NCBI RefSeq assembly: GCF_900187565.1
Contig: NZ_FYED01000004.1
Location: 393,165-457,164, forward strand
DNA from: Pseudomonas sp. Irchel 3A7
GTDB taxonomy: Bacteria; Pseudomonadota; Gammaproteobacteria; Pseudomonadales; Pseudomonadaceae
Reading direction: 5' to 3'
Length of the DNA stretch: 64,000 nucleotides
Positions 43,057 to 51,448 of this stretch are shown here, one piece after another. The notes below the pieces were generated by a model. That model saw only the letters and a program-made list of their open reading frames with translations. It was not told the origin of the DNA and did no database searches. Position 1 is the stretch's first letter. Every line of letters starts with the position of its first letter. Both the position numbers and the translations under genes were made by a program.

Positions 43057-43974
43057 ATGATTTTCAGTCCAAACGTTCAGGAACGCATCGATGCCTGGAA
43101 TACGGCGTCATTGGCCTTCGGCCCCTTGTTGCGCGGCGAGGACGGGTGTTGGGAGACCGCCCGGCGTAACTATGTGCAGGTGCTCGCGGCTCATCCCACG
43201 CCTGAAGGCGTGACGGTCGAACAGATTGACATGGGCGGCGTTGCCGCGACGGTCGTCTCGCCGCAGGAAGTCGAGAACGGCAGAGTGCTGCTTTACATTC
43301 ACGGCGGTGGGTATGTCGCGGGCAGCCCTGCGGGTTATCACGGCCTGGCAGGGCATTACGCCAGGCTGTTGAGGGCCAAGGTTTACATGCCTGACTATCG
43401 TCTGGCGCCCGAACACCCGTTTCCCGCTGCGATTGAAGACACGTTGGCCTCCTACCGCTGGCTGCTGGAGCAGGGCATATCGCCGAGAAACATCGCATTT
43501 TCAGGTGACTCTGCGGGCGGGGCCATGGTGGTCACGGTGATGGTGGCGGCGCGCAACGCGGGGCTGCCGCTTCCGGTCGCCGGGGTGGCTCTTTCGCCTT
43601 GGGCTAATCTTGAGCATACCGGCTCGTCGATGCAGACCCGTGACGGCGTCGATCCCACGGTGAATCTGACGGGCCTCAACTTGATGGCCAGAGCATTTTT
43701 GCAGGATGCGTTGAAGAACGACCCGGCTGCCTCCCCGGTCTTCGCGGATGTGCGTGGGTTGCCGCCGATACTGGTGCAGATCGGCGAGCGTGAAGTCATG
43801 TTGAGCGATGCGATGCGATTGGCTACGCACCTGGCTGAGAATCGCGTGCGCGTGACACTGGAGGTGTGGCCCGACATGTTCCACGTCTGGCATCTGTTCG
43901 CGACGATTCTTCCAGAGGGAATGAAGGCCCTCAAAGGTGCGGTGGCCTTCATCGATGAAGCCTGCAAGGCATGA
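43057..43974 (+). CDS. HSL-family alpha/beta hydrolase (GDSAGG esterase, lactone-hydrolase-like)
   Basis: The 305-residue esterase shows the family IV signature: oxyanion motif YIHGGGYVAGSPAG near 83-96, DYRLAPEHPFPAA, nucleophile in FSGDSAGGAMVV, and the C-terminal acid and His in QIGEREVMLSD and DMFHVWHL. Enzymes of this shape include monoterpene epsilon-lactone hydrolases as well as general carboxylesterases. A REP is absent here and GGGAA precedes the ATG. A lactone hydrolase would fit a ring-opening pathway with the SDR and Old Yellow Enzyme around it, but no Baeyer-Villiger enzyme gene is present in the window. Confidence 0.87.
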   Translation: MIFSPNVQERIDAWNTASLAFGPLLRGEDGCWETARRNYVQVLAAHPTPEGVTVEQIDMGGVAATVVSPQEVENGRVLLYIHGGGYVAGSPAGYHGLAGHYARLLRAKVYMPDYRLAPEHPFPAAIEDTLASYRWLLEQGISPRNIAFSGDSAGGAMVVTVMVAARNAGLPLPVAGVALSPWANLEHTGSSMQTRDGVDPTVNLTGLNLMARAFLQDALKNDPAASPVFADVRGLPPILVQIGEREVMLSDAMRLATHLAENRVRVTLEVWPDMFHVWHLFATILPEGMKALKGAVAFIDEACKA

Positions 43975-44028
43975 GGGTCAACAGCCGTCGGTTAACAACG
44001 TTTAACCGGGTTTGACCCCGCTGTTTTT
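43975..44028 (+). terminator. Nested inverted repeat with T tract after the esterase gene
   Basis: Inner arms CGGTTAA (43989-43995) and TTAACCG (44002-44008), and outer arms GGGTCAA (43975-43981) and TTGACCC (44012-44018), form a nested stem just after the esterase stop; GCTGTTTTTATT follows. It looks like an intrinsic terminator or attenuator before the Old Yellow Enzyme gene. Confidence 0.45.
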
Positions 44029-44153
44029 ATTGCCCCTGTAACTTGGTGGATGCCGCTTCCTGCACCTGTTGGCGAGTGGCGTTTGGGCTTTATGCCTGGC
44101 GTATGCCGTCGGTGCAGCACAGCCCGTTACCCGAACATTTGGAGTCAAAACGT

Positions 44154-45251
44154 ATGTCTGATAACCAACGATCCGATTTTTTCTCATCTCTGTCGATCGG
44201 TGCAATCGAGGTCGCCAATCGGGTCGCCATGGCCCCGCTGACGCGCTCTCGGGCGACGATGGATGGCGTGCACACGCCGCTGGCCGTTGAGTATTACCGC
44301 CAGCGTGCGAGCGCAGGTCTCATCATCTCGGAAGCCACCAATATCTCACGGCAGGGCCGCGGCTATGCCTTTACGCCGAGTATCTACACACCGGAGCACG
44401 TGGCAGCCTGGCGTAAAGTCACCGATGCGGTGCATGAGGCGGGAGGCAAGATCGTATGCCAGCTTTGGCATGTCGGCCGAATGTCCCATGTGAGTTTGCA
44501 AGAAAACGGTGCCGCTCCCGTGGCACCTTCAGCCATTCAGGCCGGGGAGGTGGTGTTCCTCGAGTCGCAGACCCTGGGCGCACCGTCGATGCCCCGTGCC
44601 CTGCGGACCGAGGAAATCCCGTTGATTCTGGAGGACTACAAGCACGCCGCGCGCTGTGCCCTGGAAGCCGGTTTTGATGGCGTCGAGGTGCACTCGGCCA
44701 ACTGTTATCTGCTGGAGCAGTTCATTCGCGACAGCACTAACTTGCGCACCGACCAGTACGGCGGTTCGGTGGAAAACCGCATTCGGTTCCCCTTGGAAGT
44801 TGTGCAGGCGGTATCGCAGGTCTGGGGGGCGGATCGTGTTGGCGTGCGCCTCTCGCCCATCACACGTGCAGTAGGCGATACGCCGCTGGACAGTGATCCG
44901 CAGGCGACTTATGGCTATTTTGCCGAACAGCTCGGGCGACTGGGTCTGGCCTATCTTCACTGTGTCGAAGGCCAGACCCAGGGCGAAAACGAGGCCAACG
45001 GTTTTGACTTCAAAGCGTTGCATGCAACGTACGGTGGTCGTTACATCGCCAATAACAGTTATGACCGCCAAATGGCGCTTGACGCTGTCGCCTCGGGCCA
45101 TGCCGACATGGTGGCTTTCGGGCGCCATTTCATCAGCAATCCAGACCTGGTGGAACGGCTCAAGCTTGATGCGCCGCTCGCAGAGTCGGATCGGGGCACC
45201 TATTACGGTGGCGGCGCGGCAGGCTACACCGACTACCCGACCCTCGGCTGA
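44154..45251 (+). CDS. Old Yellow Enzyme-family alkene reductase
   Basis: The 365-residue FMN enzyme reduces the C=C bond of alpha,beta-unsaturated ketones with NAD(P)H. FMN and substrate motifs are present: VAMAPLTRSRA near 23-33, QLWHVGRMSH, HSANCYLLEQFIRDSTNLRTDQYGGS (the His-x-x-Asn pair near 180 and the conserved YGGSVENR) and a MVAFGRHFISNPDL phosphate loop. In most bacterial relatives the motif is HGANGYL; here it is HSANCYL, but the key His and Asn remain. GGAG lies before the ATG at 44154. It is the last gene of the cluster and suggests a cyclic enone substrate. Confidence 0.91.
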   Translation: MSDNQRSDFFSSLSIGAIEVANRVAMAPLTRSRATMDGVHTPLAVEYYRQRASAGLIISEATNISRQGRGYAFTPSIYTPEHVAAWRKVTDAVHEAGGKIVCQLWHVGRMSHVSLQENGAAPVAPSAIQAGEVVFLESQTLGAPSMPRALRTEEIPLILEDYKHAARCALEAGFDGVEVHSANCYLLEQFIRDSTNLRTDQYGGSVENRIRFPLEVVQAVSQVWGADRVGVRLSPITRAVGDTPLDSDPQATYGYFAEQLGRLGLAYLHCVEGQTQGENEANGFDFKALHATYGGRYIANNSYDRQMALDAVASGHADMVAFGRHFISNPDLVERLKLDAPLAESDRGTYYGGGAAGYTDYPTLG

Positions 45252-45265
45252 TTAAGGCTGTACCT

Positions 45266-45300
45266 GTGGGAGCGGGCTTGCTTTGTGGCGAGGGAGCTTG
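45266..45300. repeat. Fused half-REPs of two types
   Basis: GTGGGAGCGGGCTTGC (45266-45281) is followed directly by GTGGCGAGGGAGCTTG (45285-45300), the left arms of the two REP types of this window, and no inverted partners are seen. The remaining 177-bp gap to the small membrane-protein gene has no other clear element. Confidence 0.55.
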
Positions 45301-45428
45301 TCGGATCGCCGCACCGTCCCGCTGGACTGCGCAGCAGGCCCATTTTTAGGGCCGCTGCGAGACCCACATTGCCAAACATAGCTTCACGCATCAGGATTGA
45401 ACCGTGACGCGCAAAGGAAGAAAGCCGC

Positions 45429-45620
45429 ATGCCCACACAATCTACGAATCAAGCCAGCATCGAACAGTTGCACCGTGATGTAGCTGCTCTGGCCGAAGAA
45501 ATGCGCAGCCCCGTCCCGACTGCGGCCCGTGCTTTTCTATTGCCTTTCAGCCTCGGCGCTGCGTTCGCTTTGACGACCTTTATCGTCGTCGCTTTTGTAG
45601 CCAAACCTAACGCTTGCTAA
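45429..45620 (+). CDS. Small single-span membrane protein, unknown function
   Basis: The 63-residue product has a hydrophilic N-terminal helix (IEQLHRDVAALAEEMR) and one hydrophobic span (AFLLPFSLGAAFALTTFIVVAFV) near 36-58, ending in a cysteine. AAAGGAAG lies about ten bases upstream. Its end overlaps the convergent LysE gene by 14 bp, so it may be an incidental frame, but the helical amphipathic start plus membrane span favours a real small protein. No family is recognised. Confidence 0.5.
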   Translation: MPTQSTNQASIEQLHRDVAALAEEMRSPVPTAARAFLLPFSLGAAFALTTFIVVAFVAKPNAC

Positions 45621-46227
45621 AGGCCAACCGAGCCGCGAACAGAACAAATACCAGGCCTGTCGTGCGATCCATCCACTTGATCACCTTCCCGCGCCGCAGA
45701 ACGCCGGCAAGTGGTTGAGTGGCGCCAATCAACGTCGAAGACCACATCAGGCCGAGCACTACGTGAATACTGACCAGGCCAAATGTCCAGGCAATCAGGT
45801 TGTGTCCCTGGGGGATGAACTGCGGTAGAAACGAAACATAGAAAATCCCGATCTTGGGATTGAGGACGTTCCCCATCATGCCCTTCAAGAACCAGTTTGC
45901 CTTTGGCGTTCCATCTGTCTCAAGGGGCGACAATGAGCGGCGTGGACGCAGCAGCATGTTCAATCCGAGCCATGCCAGGTAAGCGGCGCCGCAGTACTTC
46001 AACAGGCTGTACGCCAACTCCGATACCGCAATCAAGGCACCCAGGCCAAACGCGACCGCCGCCCCCCACAGCAGGCAGCCGGCATTGATACCCAGTGCGG
46101 CGCGGAACGCCTGTTGCTTGCCTTCTACCGTCGCAGTTCTCAATACCAAAGCGGTATCAAGCCCGGGTGTGAGCGTCAGCAGAGTGGCGGCGAGGGTAAA
46201 GGCGAGGAGGTTGTCAGCAATGGACAT
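45607..46227 (-). CDS. LysE/RhtB-family amino-acid exporter
   Basis: The 206-residue exporter has six hydrophobic segments and the LysE/RhtB marks LTPGLDTALVLRTA near the N-terminus and a MMGNVLNPKIGIFYVSFLPQF loop near 115-137. Members export lysine, threonine, homoserine and similar compounds. The start at 46227 (MSIADNLLAF) is chosen; a longer frame begins inside the neighbouring gene. It shares direction with the TRIC-like gene upstream, separated by 83 bp. Confidence 0.9.
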   Translation of the reverse strand: MSIADNLLAFTLAATLLTLTPGLDTALVLRTATVEGKQQAFRAALGINAGCLLWGAAVAFGLGALIAVSELAYSLLKYCGAAYLAWLGLNMLLRPRRSLSPLETDGTPKANWFLKGMMGNVLNPKIGIFYVSFLPQFIPQGHNLIAWTFGLVSIHVVLGLMWSSTLIGATQPLAGVLRRGKVIKWMDRTTGLVFVLFAARLAFSKR

Positions 46228-46310
46228 CGGCGTATGACTTTCAGGTGATGACGCGCGAACGTTAGCACATGGCCAGGTCGCCGTTTCACTGAGGGCTGTA
46301 ATTGAAAGAA

Positions 46311-46919
46311 TTATCCCTGCTTCGTCGAGAACATCGCTGGCATTTGAAGATGCAGGTAGATGGCCAAAAACCTCAGACCAAAGGTGAAAATCAAAGCGAT
46401 CCAACCGGCGACCCAGATCGACGGGAACAGGTCACGTAGCGCGACGTAGAGGGTGCATCCCAACAAGATCGGCGTGGCGTAGATCTCACGCGACATCAAC
46501 AGCGAAACTCTTCCCGCCAGGACATCGCGTGCTATACCGCCTCCAATGCTGGTGAGCACTCCCATCATCACTGCCAAAGGCGCGGATTGGTGCAATGCCA
46601 GTACTTTCTCCGTAGCCGCCAGCCCAAACAGCGCAGCGGCCAGACCATCGAGATAGAGCAGCAGGCGGTAACGTTTTTGCAAGCGTTGGGTCAGGAAAAA
46701 CGCCAGCAGTGCGGCAACCAACGCAGCCCAGATGTAATTGAAGTCAGCGATCCAGAAGATCGGTAGATCCAACAACAGATCTCGCAAGGTGCCGCCACCG
46801 ATAGCGGTGATGATGCCAAGCACCACAGCCCCAAACAAATCAACATCGGCCTTTTGGATAGCCAGTACACCGGTTATCGAGAACACGGCTATGCCTAGCA
46901 TTTCCTGAAAATAAATCAT
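46311..46919 (-). CDS. TRIC-like channel / UPF0126 membrane protein
   Basis: The 202-residue protein has two copies of the UPF0126 unit, each with three hydrophobic helices and a GGGTLRDLLL or GGGIARDVLA motif (near 41-50 and 125-134). Bacterial TRIC homologues form trimeric cation-selective channels, so a role in ion or small cation flow is likely; some relatives are called YicG. An AGGAAGA box precedes the ATG. Its neighbour is the LysE exporter gene. Confidence 0.88.
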   Translation of the reverse strand: MIYFQEMLGIAVFSITGVLAIQKADVDLFGAVVLGIITAIGGGTLRDLLLDLPIFWIADFNYIWAALVAALLAFFLTQRLQKRYRLLLYLDGLAAALFGLAATEKVLALHQSAPLAVMMGVLTSIGGGIARDVLAGRVSLLMSREIYATPILLGCTLYVALRDLFPSIWVAGWIALIFTFGLRFLAIYLHLQMPAMFSTKQG

Positions 46920-47129
46920 GCTGTCTTCCTGCCTCGGGTGACCTGTCGCCCTACTCTGTTGTGACAGTAGCCCAAGATGGAGAAATCGCTTTTCGGGAAT
47001 CAGGTGACCGCTGCACGATTCAACCCGATGGCTTTTACTTCCATTTGCACTTCGGGACTACGCTGAATCGATGCAGGTCGCCCATCAATTCCGACCCGCC
47101 ATGCACTGCATCCATCCCTGGAGCGCCCA

Positions 47130-47726
47130 ATGCTGCCTATCACCACGCGCCTGGTGGCGCTGTCTGTTCTTTGCCTGACGCTTGAAGTGCCGGCCCAGGC
47201 CAGCGGCTGTCCGGCTGGCGAGAAAGAGGTGTGCCTGGATAGCTGCATTTGCCTGCCAGACCTGGGACCGCTGCTGGGCACCGTGCCGGATGGCATTTAC
47301 CAGATCGCGGCGCCTGCCCTGGCGTTGTGGCTGACCCAGGCTCGTGCCGAAGCCGCCCCCGTCGGCCTGCAACCCATTCCACCGCATGTCCGGGAACAAC
47401 TGCTGCATTGGTACGCCCCCAGCGTCCTCGATGCCGCGCACTATAAAGTCAGCGATAACGGCCAATTCAGCGCCGCCACCGCCATGCTGCAAAACCCCGA
47501 TGTCGGTGCCGTGACGCTGATCGACATTATCCTGTTCCGGGATGCTCAAAGCGCAGAACAGGACATCGCGCTCTGGGCTCACGAACTCAAGCATGTGCAG
47601 CAGTTTCAGGAGTGGGGAGTAGAAGGATTTGCCCAGCGCTATACACAGGATTTCGATGCCGTGGAGGCGCCGGCCTATGCCATACAGGCTGAGGTCAGAC
47701 GGGCGCTGCGGGACAGGATTTATTGA
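47130..47726 (+). CDS. Secreted DUF4157-like zincin-fold protein
   Basis: The 198-residue protein has a signal peptide (cleavage near VPAQA-SG), four cysteines in SGCPAGEKEVCLDSCICLP that could make disulfides, and a HExxH-type site in ALWAHELKHVQQF. The pattern HELKHVQQ followed by WGVEGFAQRY and DAVEAPAY resembles DUF4157, a zincin domain linked to extracellular contractile systems and to stand-alone secreted proteins. The ribosome site GGAG is seven bases from ATG. No contractile-system gene is nearby, so it is probably a stand-alone periplasmic or secreted peptidase-like protein. Confidence 0.75.
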   Translation: MLPITTRLVALSVLCLTLEVPAQASGCPAGEKEVCLDSCICLPDLGPLLGTVPDGIYQIAAPALALWLTQARAEAAPVGLQPIPPHVREQLLHWYAPSVLDAAHYKVSDNGQFSAATAMLQNPDVGAVTLIDIILFRDAQSAEQDIALWAHELKHVQQFQEWGVEGFAQRYTQDFDAVEAPAYAIQAEVRRALRDRIY

Positions 47727-47731
47727 AAGGA

Positions 47732-47890
47732 TCAGCTCTCAGAGGGAACGGTCGAGTCGGGACCGGCTTCAGCCGCCAATTTCAATCGGTCGGCTTTGCT
47801 GATGTATTTAGGCTTCTTCGGTGCCAGTTTGGCACTGGCCTTTTTGGCGTTCGCTTTTAGTAACTGCTTGATTTTCTTTTGACGATTCAT
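47732..47890 (-). CDS. DUF2986-family small basic protein
   Basis: The 52-residue product is rich in lysine and alanine: MNRQKKIKQLLKANAKKASAKL, then PKKPKYISKADRLKLAAEA, the conserved core of DUF2986. The ATG at 47890 is chosen because AGGAAATC lies directly before it; an upstream start adds residues without family similarity. It converges with the zincin-like gene, five bases apart. The family's function is unknown; the charge suggests nucleic acid binding. Confidence 0.72.
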   Translation of the reverse strand: MNRQKKIKQLLKANAKKASAKLAPKKPKYISKADRLKLAAEAGPDSTVPSES

Positions 47891-48181
47891 GATTTCCTGC
47901 CCGGCTAGTACATGCTTGAATGTTTCGGATTGCATCATAAACCAGATCCCCTTCCGCTTCTTTGGGCTTTCACGCGCTGGATAACACCGGTTATTCGCCT
48001 CACCGAACGCTCATACCTTTTGCTGGGAGTGATCACCCTAAAGCGCAAGCTCGCTATACCCCCGTATGGTATCGGCCGTTGTGCATCGCGATGCAGACTG
48101 GTTCCCAACGCGATTCGTCGCTCTCGCGCAGAGGGAGCGGCTTCGCATCAGGTTTTTGACCCAGGCAATCGGAGAGCGACC

Positions 48182-49111
48182 ATGACCCTGCAAAACATGA
48201 GCTTGCGCAACACCTCACACCCCGAAGGGGCGGGTTTCGAGGAGCTGGTGCCTTCGCGCTATGCGCTGCGTGTCGGCGAAATTGACGTGCTGGTGGTCAG
48301 CGACGGGGTGCTGCCGCTGCCGACCGCGACCATGTCCACCAATGCCGACCCCGCCGCCCGCGCGGCCTGGTTCAAGGACATGTTCCTGGGGCCGGACGCA
48401 TTCGATTGGGCACTGAACGTGCTGGTGGTGCGCAGCGGCGACCAGACCATCCTCGTCGACGCCGGACTGGGAGGGCAGTTCCCCGGCTTTCCACGGGCCG
48501 GGCAGTTTCCCAAGCGGCTGGCGGGTGCCGGTATCGATCTCGAGTCGGTGACCGACGTGGTGATCACCCATATGCACATGGACCACATTGGCGGGTTGCT
48601 CGTCGATGAAGTGAAGAACCGGCTTCGACCGGATGTGCGGATCCACGTGTCGGCCACCGAAGTCGCGTTCTGGGAGTCGCCCGATTTCGCGCTCACCGAC
48701 ATGCCGTCGCCAGTACCGGACGTCCTGCGCGCGACCGCCAATCAGTTCATGACCGACTATCGCAGCCAGGTGCGCACATTCGATGATGAATACGAGGTGG
48801 CGCCGGGTGTGGTCGTCAAGCTCACCGGCGGCCATACCCCGGGGCACAGCGTGGTCTATGTGACCTCCGGCGGCGAACGACTGACGTTCGCCGGCGATGC
48901 GCTGTTCCCGGTTGCTTTCGAACACCCCGACTGGCACAACGGCTTTGAACATGACCCTGAGGAATCGGTTCGCGTTCGGGTCCGCCTTATGCAAGAAGCG
49001 GCGGCGAGCGGTGAGCTGTTTGTCGCCACGCACCTGCCGTTTCCTTCGGTCGGCCGGGTGAAGGTCGATGGTGAGGCCTTTCGCTGGGTCGCGGCCTTCT
49101 GGGACTACTGA
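48182..49111 (+). CDS. Metallo-beta-lactamase-fold hydrolase
   Basis: The 309-residue protein carries the metal motif THMHMDHIGG (His130, His132, Asp134, His135), then GGHTPGHSVVY, FAGDALFPV and ATHLPFPSVG, supplying the remaining His and Asp ligands. The order and spacing follow the group of methyl parathion hydrolase and lactonase-like proteins of about 300 residues, some of which quench quorum signals. A GGAG lies upstream. No other gene shares its transcript. The 291-bp region before it (47891-48181) shows no ORF or repeat that can be credited. Confidence 0.88.
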   Translation: MTLQNMSLRNTSHPEGAGFEELVPSRYALRVGEIDVLVVSDGVLPLPTATMSTNADPAARAAWFKDMFLGPDAFDWALNVLVVRSGDQTILVDAGLGGQFPGFPRAGQFPKRLAGAGIDLESVTDVVITHMHMDHIGGLLVDEVKNRLRPDVRIHVSATEVAFWESPDFALTDMPSPVPDVLRATANQFMTDYRSQVRTFDDEYEVAPGVVVKLTGGHTPGHSVVYVTSGGERLTFAGDALFPVAFEHPDWHNGFEHDPEESVRVRVRLMQEAAASGELFVATHLPFPSVGRVKVDGEAFRWVAAFWDY

Positions 49112-49196
49112 CCGCTTGATGGTTTTGCGTCTCTGTCCTGACCCGCCCGCTTATGTGGGAAGAAGAGGCTGGACAGAGCGCACCTGCGCGCAACAC

Positions 49197-49718
49197 TCAA
49201 AGCCAATGTCGACTGACCGCCCCGTGCACACCCTGAACCGGATCCCGCTCGGGAAACGGCAGTTCGAGAATACTCGCCAGTTGTTCCTGCGTCGGCGCAT
49301 CGCGACAGATGTCAGCGTGCTGGCCCGGCGGGTAAGCACCCACCACCAGAAAGTCATCGCTGGATTCGGTATTGCAGTGAGCGGTGCCCGCAGGTAACAG
49401 CAAGACATCGCCGGCGCTGACTTCCAGCACCCGACCCTGCGGGCCCCCCAGCATCAGGCGCGCGAAGCCGCTGGCGATGCCCAGCACTTCATGGCCCTGG
49501 GTGTGATAGTGGTGGTAGTCGTGAACGCCATACCGCCATTGCGGTGGCCAGCCATTGGCGCTGAAGATATTTTCGAACAAAGCCGCCGGATCACTTTGTT
49601 GAACGGCAATGGCCTTGATGTAAATGAGCACCGGTAAGCGAGGGTTGTTGGGCACCCAGTCATTGCGCTCGAGCAACAAGGTTTGTACGGGAGCATCCAC
49701 AGCCTGCGACCTAACCAT
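49197..49718 (-). CDS. Cupin-domain protein (YjlB-like)
   Basis: The 173-residue protein is a single cupin of the YjlB type. The metal site reads HDYHHYHTQGHEVLGI, and the second motif is LLLPAGTAHCNTES, giving three His and a Glu. The start at 49718 follows GGAGG at seven bases, while an upstream ATG lacks one. Members of this group are uncharacterised metal enzymes of central carbon metabolism. It lies alone between two unrelated genes. Confidence 0.85.
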   Translation of the reverse strand: MVRSQAVDAPVQTLLLERNDWVPNNPRLPVLIYIKAIAVQQSDPAALFENIFSANGWPPQWRYGVHDYHHYHTQGHEVLGIASGFARLMLGGPQGRVLEVSAGDVLLLPAGTAHCNTESSDDFLVVGAYPPGQHADICRDAPTQEQLASILELPFPERDPVQGVHGAVSRHWL

Positions 49719-49979
49719 CAGAAGTCCTCCCCCTATTGGGCATAGCCTTGACATCAGCTTTTTGAAAGCGCCACTAACGAGTGGGACATTCGATATTCCT
49801 CGGTTGTTCATGAGAATGTCGGGAAGTTTTTGGGTGGCCAATAGTGGCTAAATGCTCTGCGAGCACGGGAGGCCCTGTGGCTCTGGTCGCATAAATTTGA
49901 AATGCCCGGCGATGCTCGACAGAATCACGCCCCTATCCGACCAAAGGTGCCGGACGTTCGTGGTGAAAAGGGGCAACAG

Positions 49980-50675
49980 TTGAACCAACAGACATTGTCC
50001 ATGCGCCTGGAGCGTGTGGCGGCACATGTGCCATCAGGGTCGCGCCTGGCCGATATCGGCTCGGATCACGGCTACCTGCCGGTGGCGTTGATGCGTCGTG
50101 GCGTCATTGAGGCGGCGGTGGCCGGCGAGGTGGCATTAACTCCGTTTCACGCGGCTGAACGCACTGTGTGCGAGAACGGTCTGGACCAGCGGATCACCGT
50201 GCGCCTGGCCAATGGCCTGGCGGCCATCGAGCCGGGAGACGGGATCACGGCGATCAGTATCTGCGGCATGGGCGGCGAGACGATCCGCGACATCCTCGAC
50301 AGCGGCAAGGCACGCCTGAGCGGCCACGAGCGCCTGATTCTGCAGCCCAACGGCGGCGAGCAGCCACTGCGCCAATGGCTGATGGAAAATGACTACCGTA
50401 TCCTCTGCGAGGACGTGCTGCGCGAAGACCGCTTCGACTACGAAATCATCGTCGCCGAGCGCGACGGGCCGGTGATCTACACCGACGAGGAACTGTACTT
50501 CGGCCCGTTGCAGATGCAGGCCCGCAGCCCGGCGTTCCTGCTCAAATGGCAGCGCAGGTTGCGTCAGAAACAGAAGACCCTGACCAGCTTCGCCAAGGCA
50601 CGGCAGGCCGTTCCCGAAGAGAAGGTACAGGACGTTGCCCGCCAGGCCCGGTGGATTACCGAGCTGCTGGCGTGA
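49980..50675 (+). CDS. trmK: tRNA (adenine(22)-N1)-methyltransferase TrmK-like
   Basis: The 231-residue enzyme is a SAM-dependent methyltransferase of the TrmK family that methylates adenine-22 of tRNA. The SAM site is LADIGSDHGYLPVALMRRG near 26-44, and GMGGETIRDIL and QPNGGEQPLRQWL are the family motifs. A C-terminal helical coiled-coil (LLKWQRRLRQKQKTL) matches the Bacillus type. The TTG at 49980 is proposed because AAAGGGG precedes it and the product then begins MNQQTLSMRLERV as in relatives; the ATG at 50001 is an alternative. Confidence 0.87.
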   Translation: MNQQTLSMRLERVAAHVPSGSRLADIGSDHGYLPVALMRRGVIEAAVAGEVALTPFHAAERTVCENGLDQRITVRLANGLAAIEPGDGITAISICGMGGETIRDILDSGKARLSGHERLILQPNGGEQPLRQWLMENDYRILCEDVLREDRFDYEIIVAERDGPVIYTDEELYFGPLQMQARSPAFLLKWQRRLRQKQKTLTSFAKARQAVPEEKVQDVARQARWITELLA

Positions 50676-50694
50676 ACCCGGTCCGTTCTGCCAT

Positions 50695-51180
50695 TCACAA
50701 CTTGTAGCCGATCTGCCGCAGCAGGTTCTTGCGCCAGAGGATGTCTTCGTCGCCTTCAATGTCTTTGGCACAGAAGCCATCCACGACGCCCAGGATGGCT
50801 CGCCCTTGCTCCGTCTCCGCCAGAATCACTTCAGTGGGATTGGCGGTGGCACAAAAAATACGGCATACCTCTGGAACCGCTTTGATGGTGTTCAGCACGT
50901 TCAGCGGGTAAAAGCCGTCGCCCAGGAAAATGATGAAACTATGGCCGGCGGCGATGGCTTGCGCATTCTTCTGTGCCAGTTCGATCATTGAGGTGTCGGT
51001 GCCGGACCATCGCACCAGGCATTTACCGGAAGCTTCACAGAACGCCACGCCGAACTGGATACCTGGCACCGCATTGACCAGCGCTTCATGGATGTCCTCG
51101 ACGGACTTGATGAAATGCGTCTGACCCAAAATGAAGTTCGTCACTTGCGGCTTATCGATTTTCAACGTGATGAGTTGCAT
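50695..51180 (-). CDS. Adenosine-specific kinase family protein (PF04008)
   Basis: The 161-residue protein matches the adenosine-specific kinase family, first seen in archaea, for example from Pyrobaculum. The conserved stretches are FIKSVEDIHEALV, GIQFGVAFCEASGKCLVRWSG and CRIFCATANPTEVILAETEQGRAILGVVDG. The ATG at 51180 is strongly supported by GGAGGTG six bases upstream. It converges on the TrmK gene end (19-bp gap). Bacterial carriers are patchy, so horizontal spread in the past is possible. The gap 51181-51448 to the next gene has no clear element. Confidence 0.85.
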   Translation of the reverse strand: MQLITLKIDKPQVTNFILGQTHFIKSVEDIHEALVNAVPGIQFGVAFCEASGKCLVRWSGTDTSMIELAQKNAQAIAAGHSFIIFLGDGFYPLNVLNTIKAVPEVCRIFCATANPTEVILAETEQGRAILGVVDGFCAKDIEGDEDILWRKNLLRQIGYKL

Positions 51181-51448
51181 TTCAAACACCTCCGTTCACG
51201 ATGTGGCTGCCAGCGTCTGGCAACAGATCAAGCATAGCCAGTCATGCCCCGCACAACAGAGCAGCAACCACCCGGCACGCCCAGGTTATTCCCCTGCGCT
51301 CTATCAACTGTGAGAAAACAGACTAGCGAAAGGCGTTGATTATCGTCGGCCAGCCACTAGCCTCGATCGCAAGCAATGGACGAATAAGTTGCGGGAAATC
51401 CGGCTCTGAATAATCGGCGCACTACGCCATGATGACAGGAGAGCGTTC

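Noticed and set aside
47912..48181. Upstream extension of the metallo-beta-lactamase-fold gene
   Set aside because: The 90 extra codons have no similarity to the family, and a GGAG site marks the ATG at 48182.
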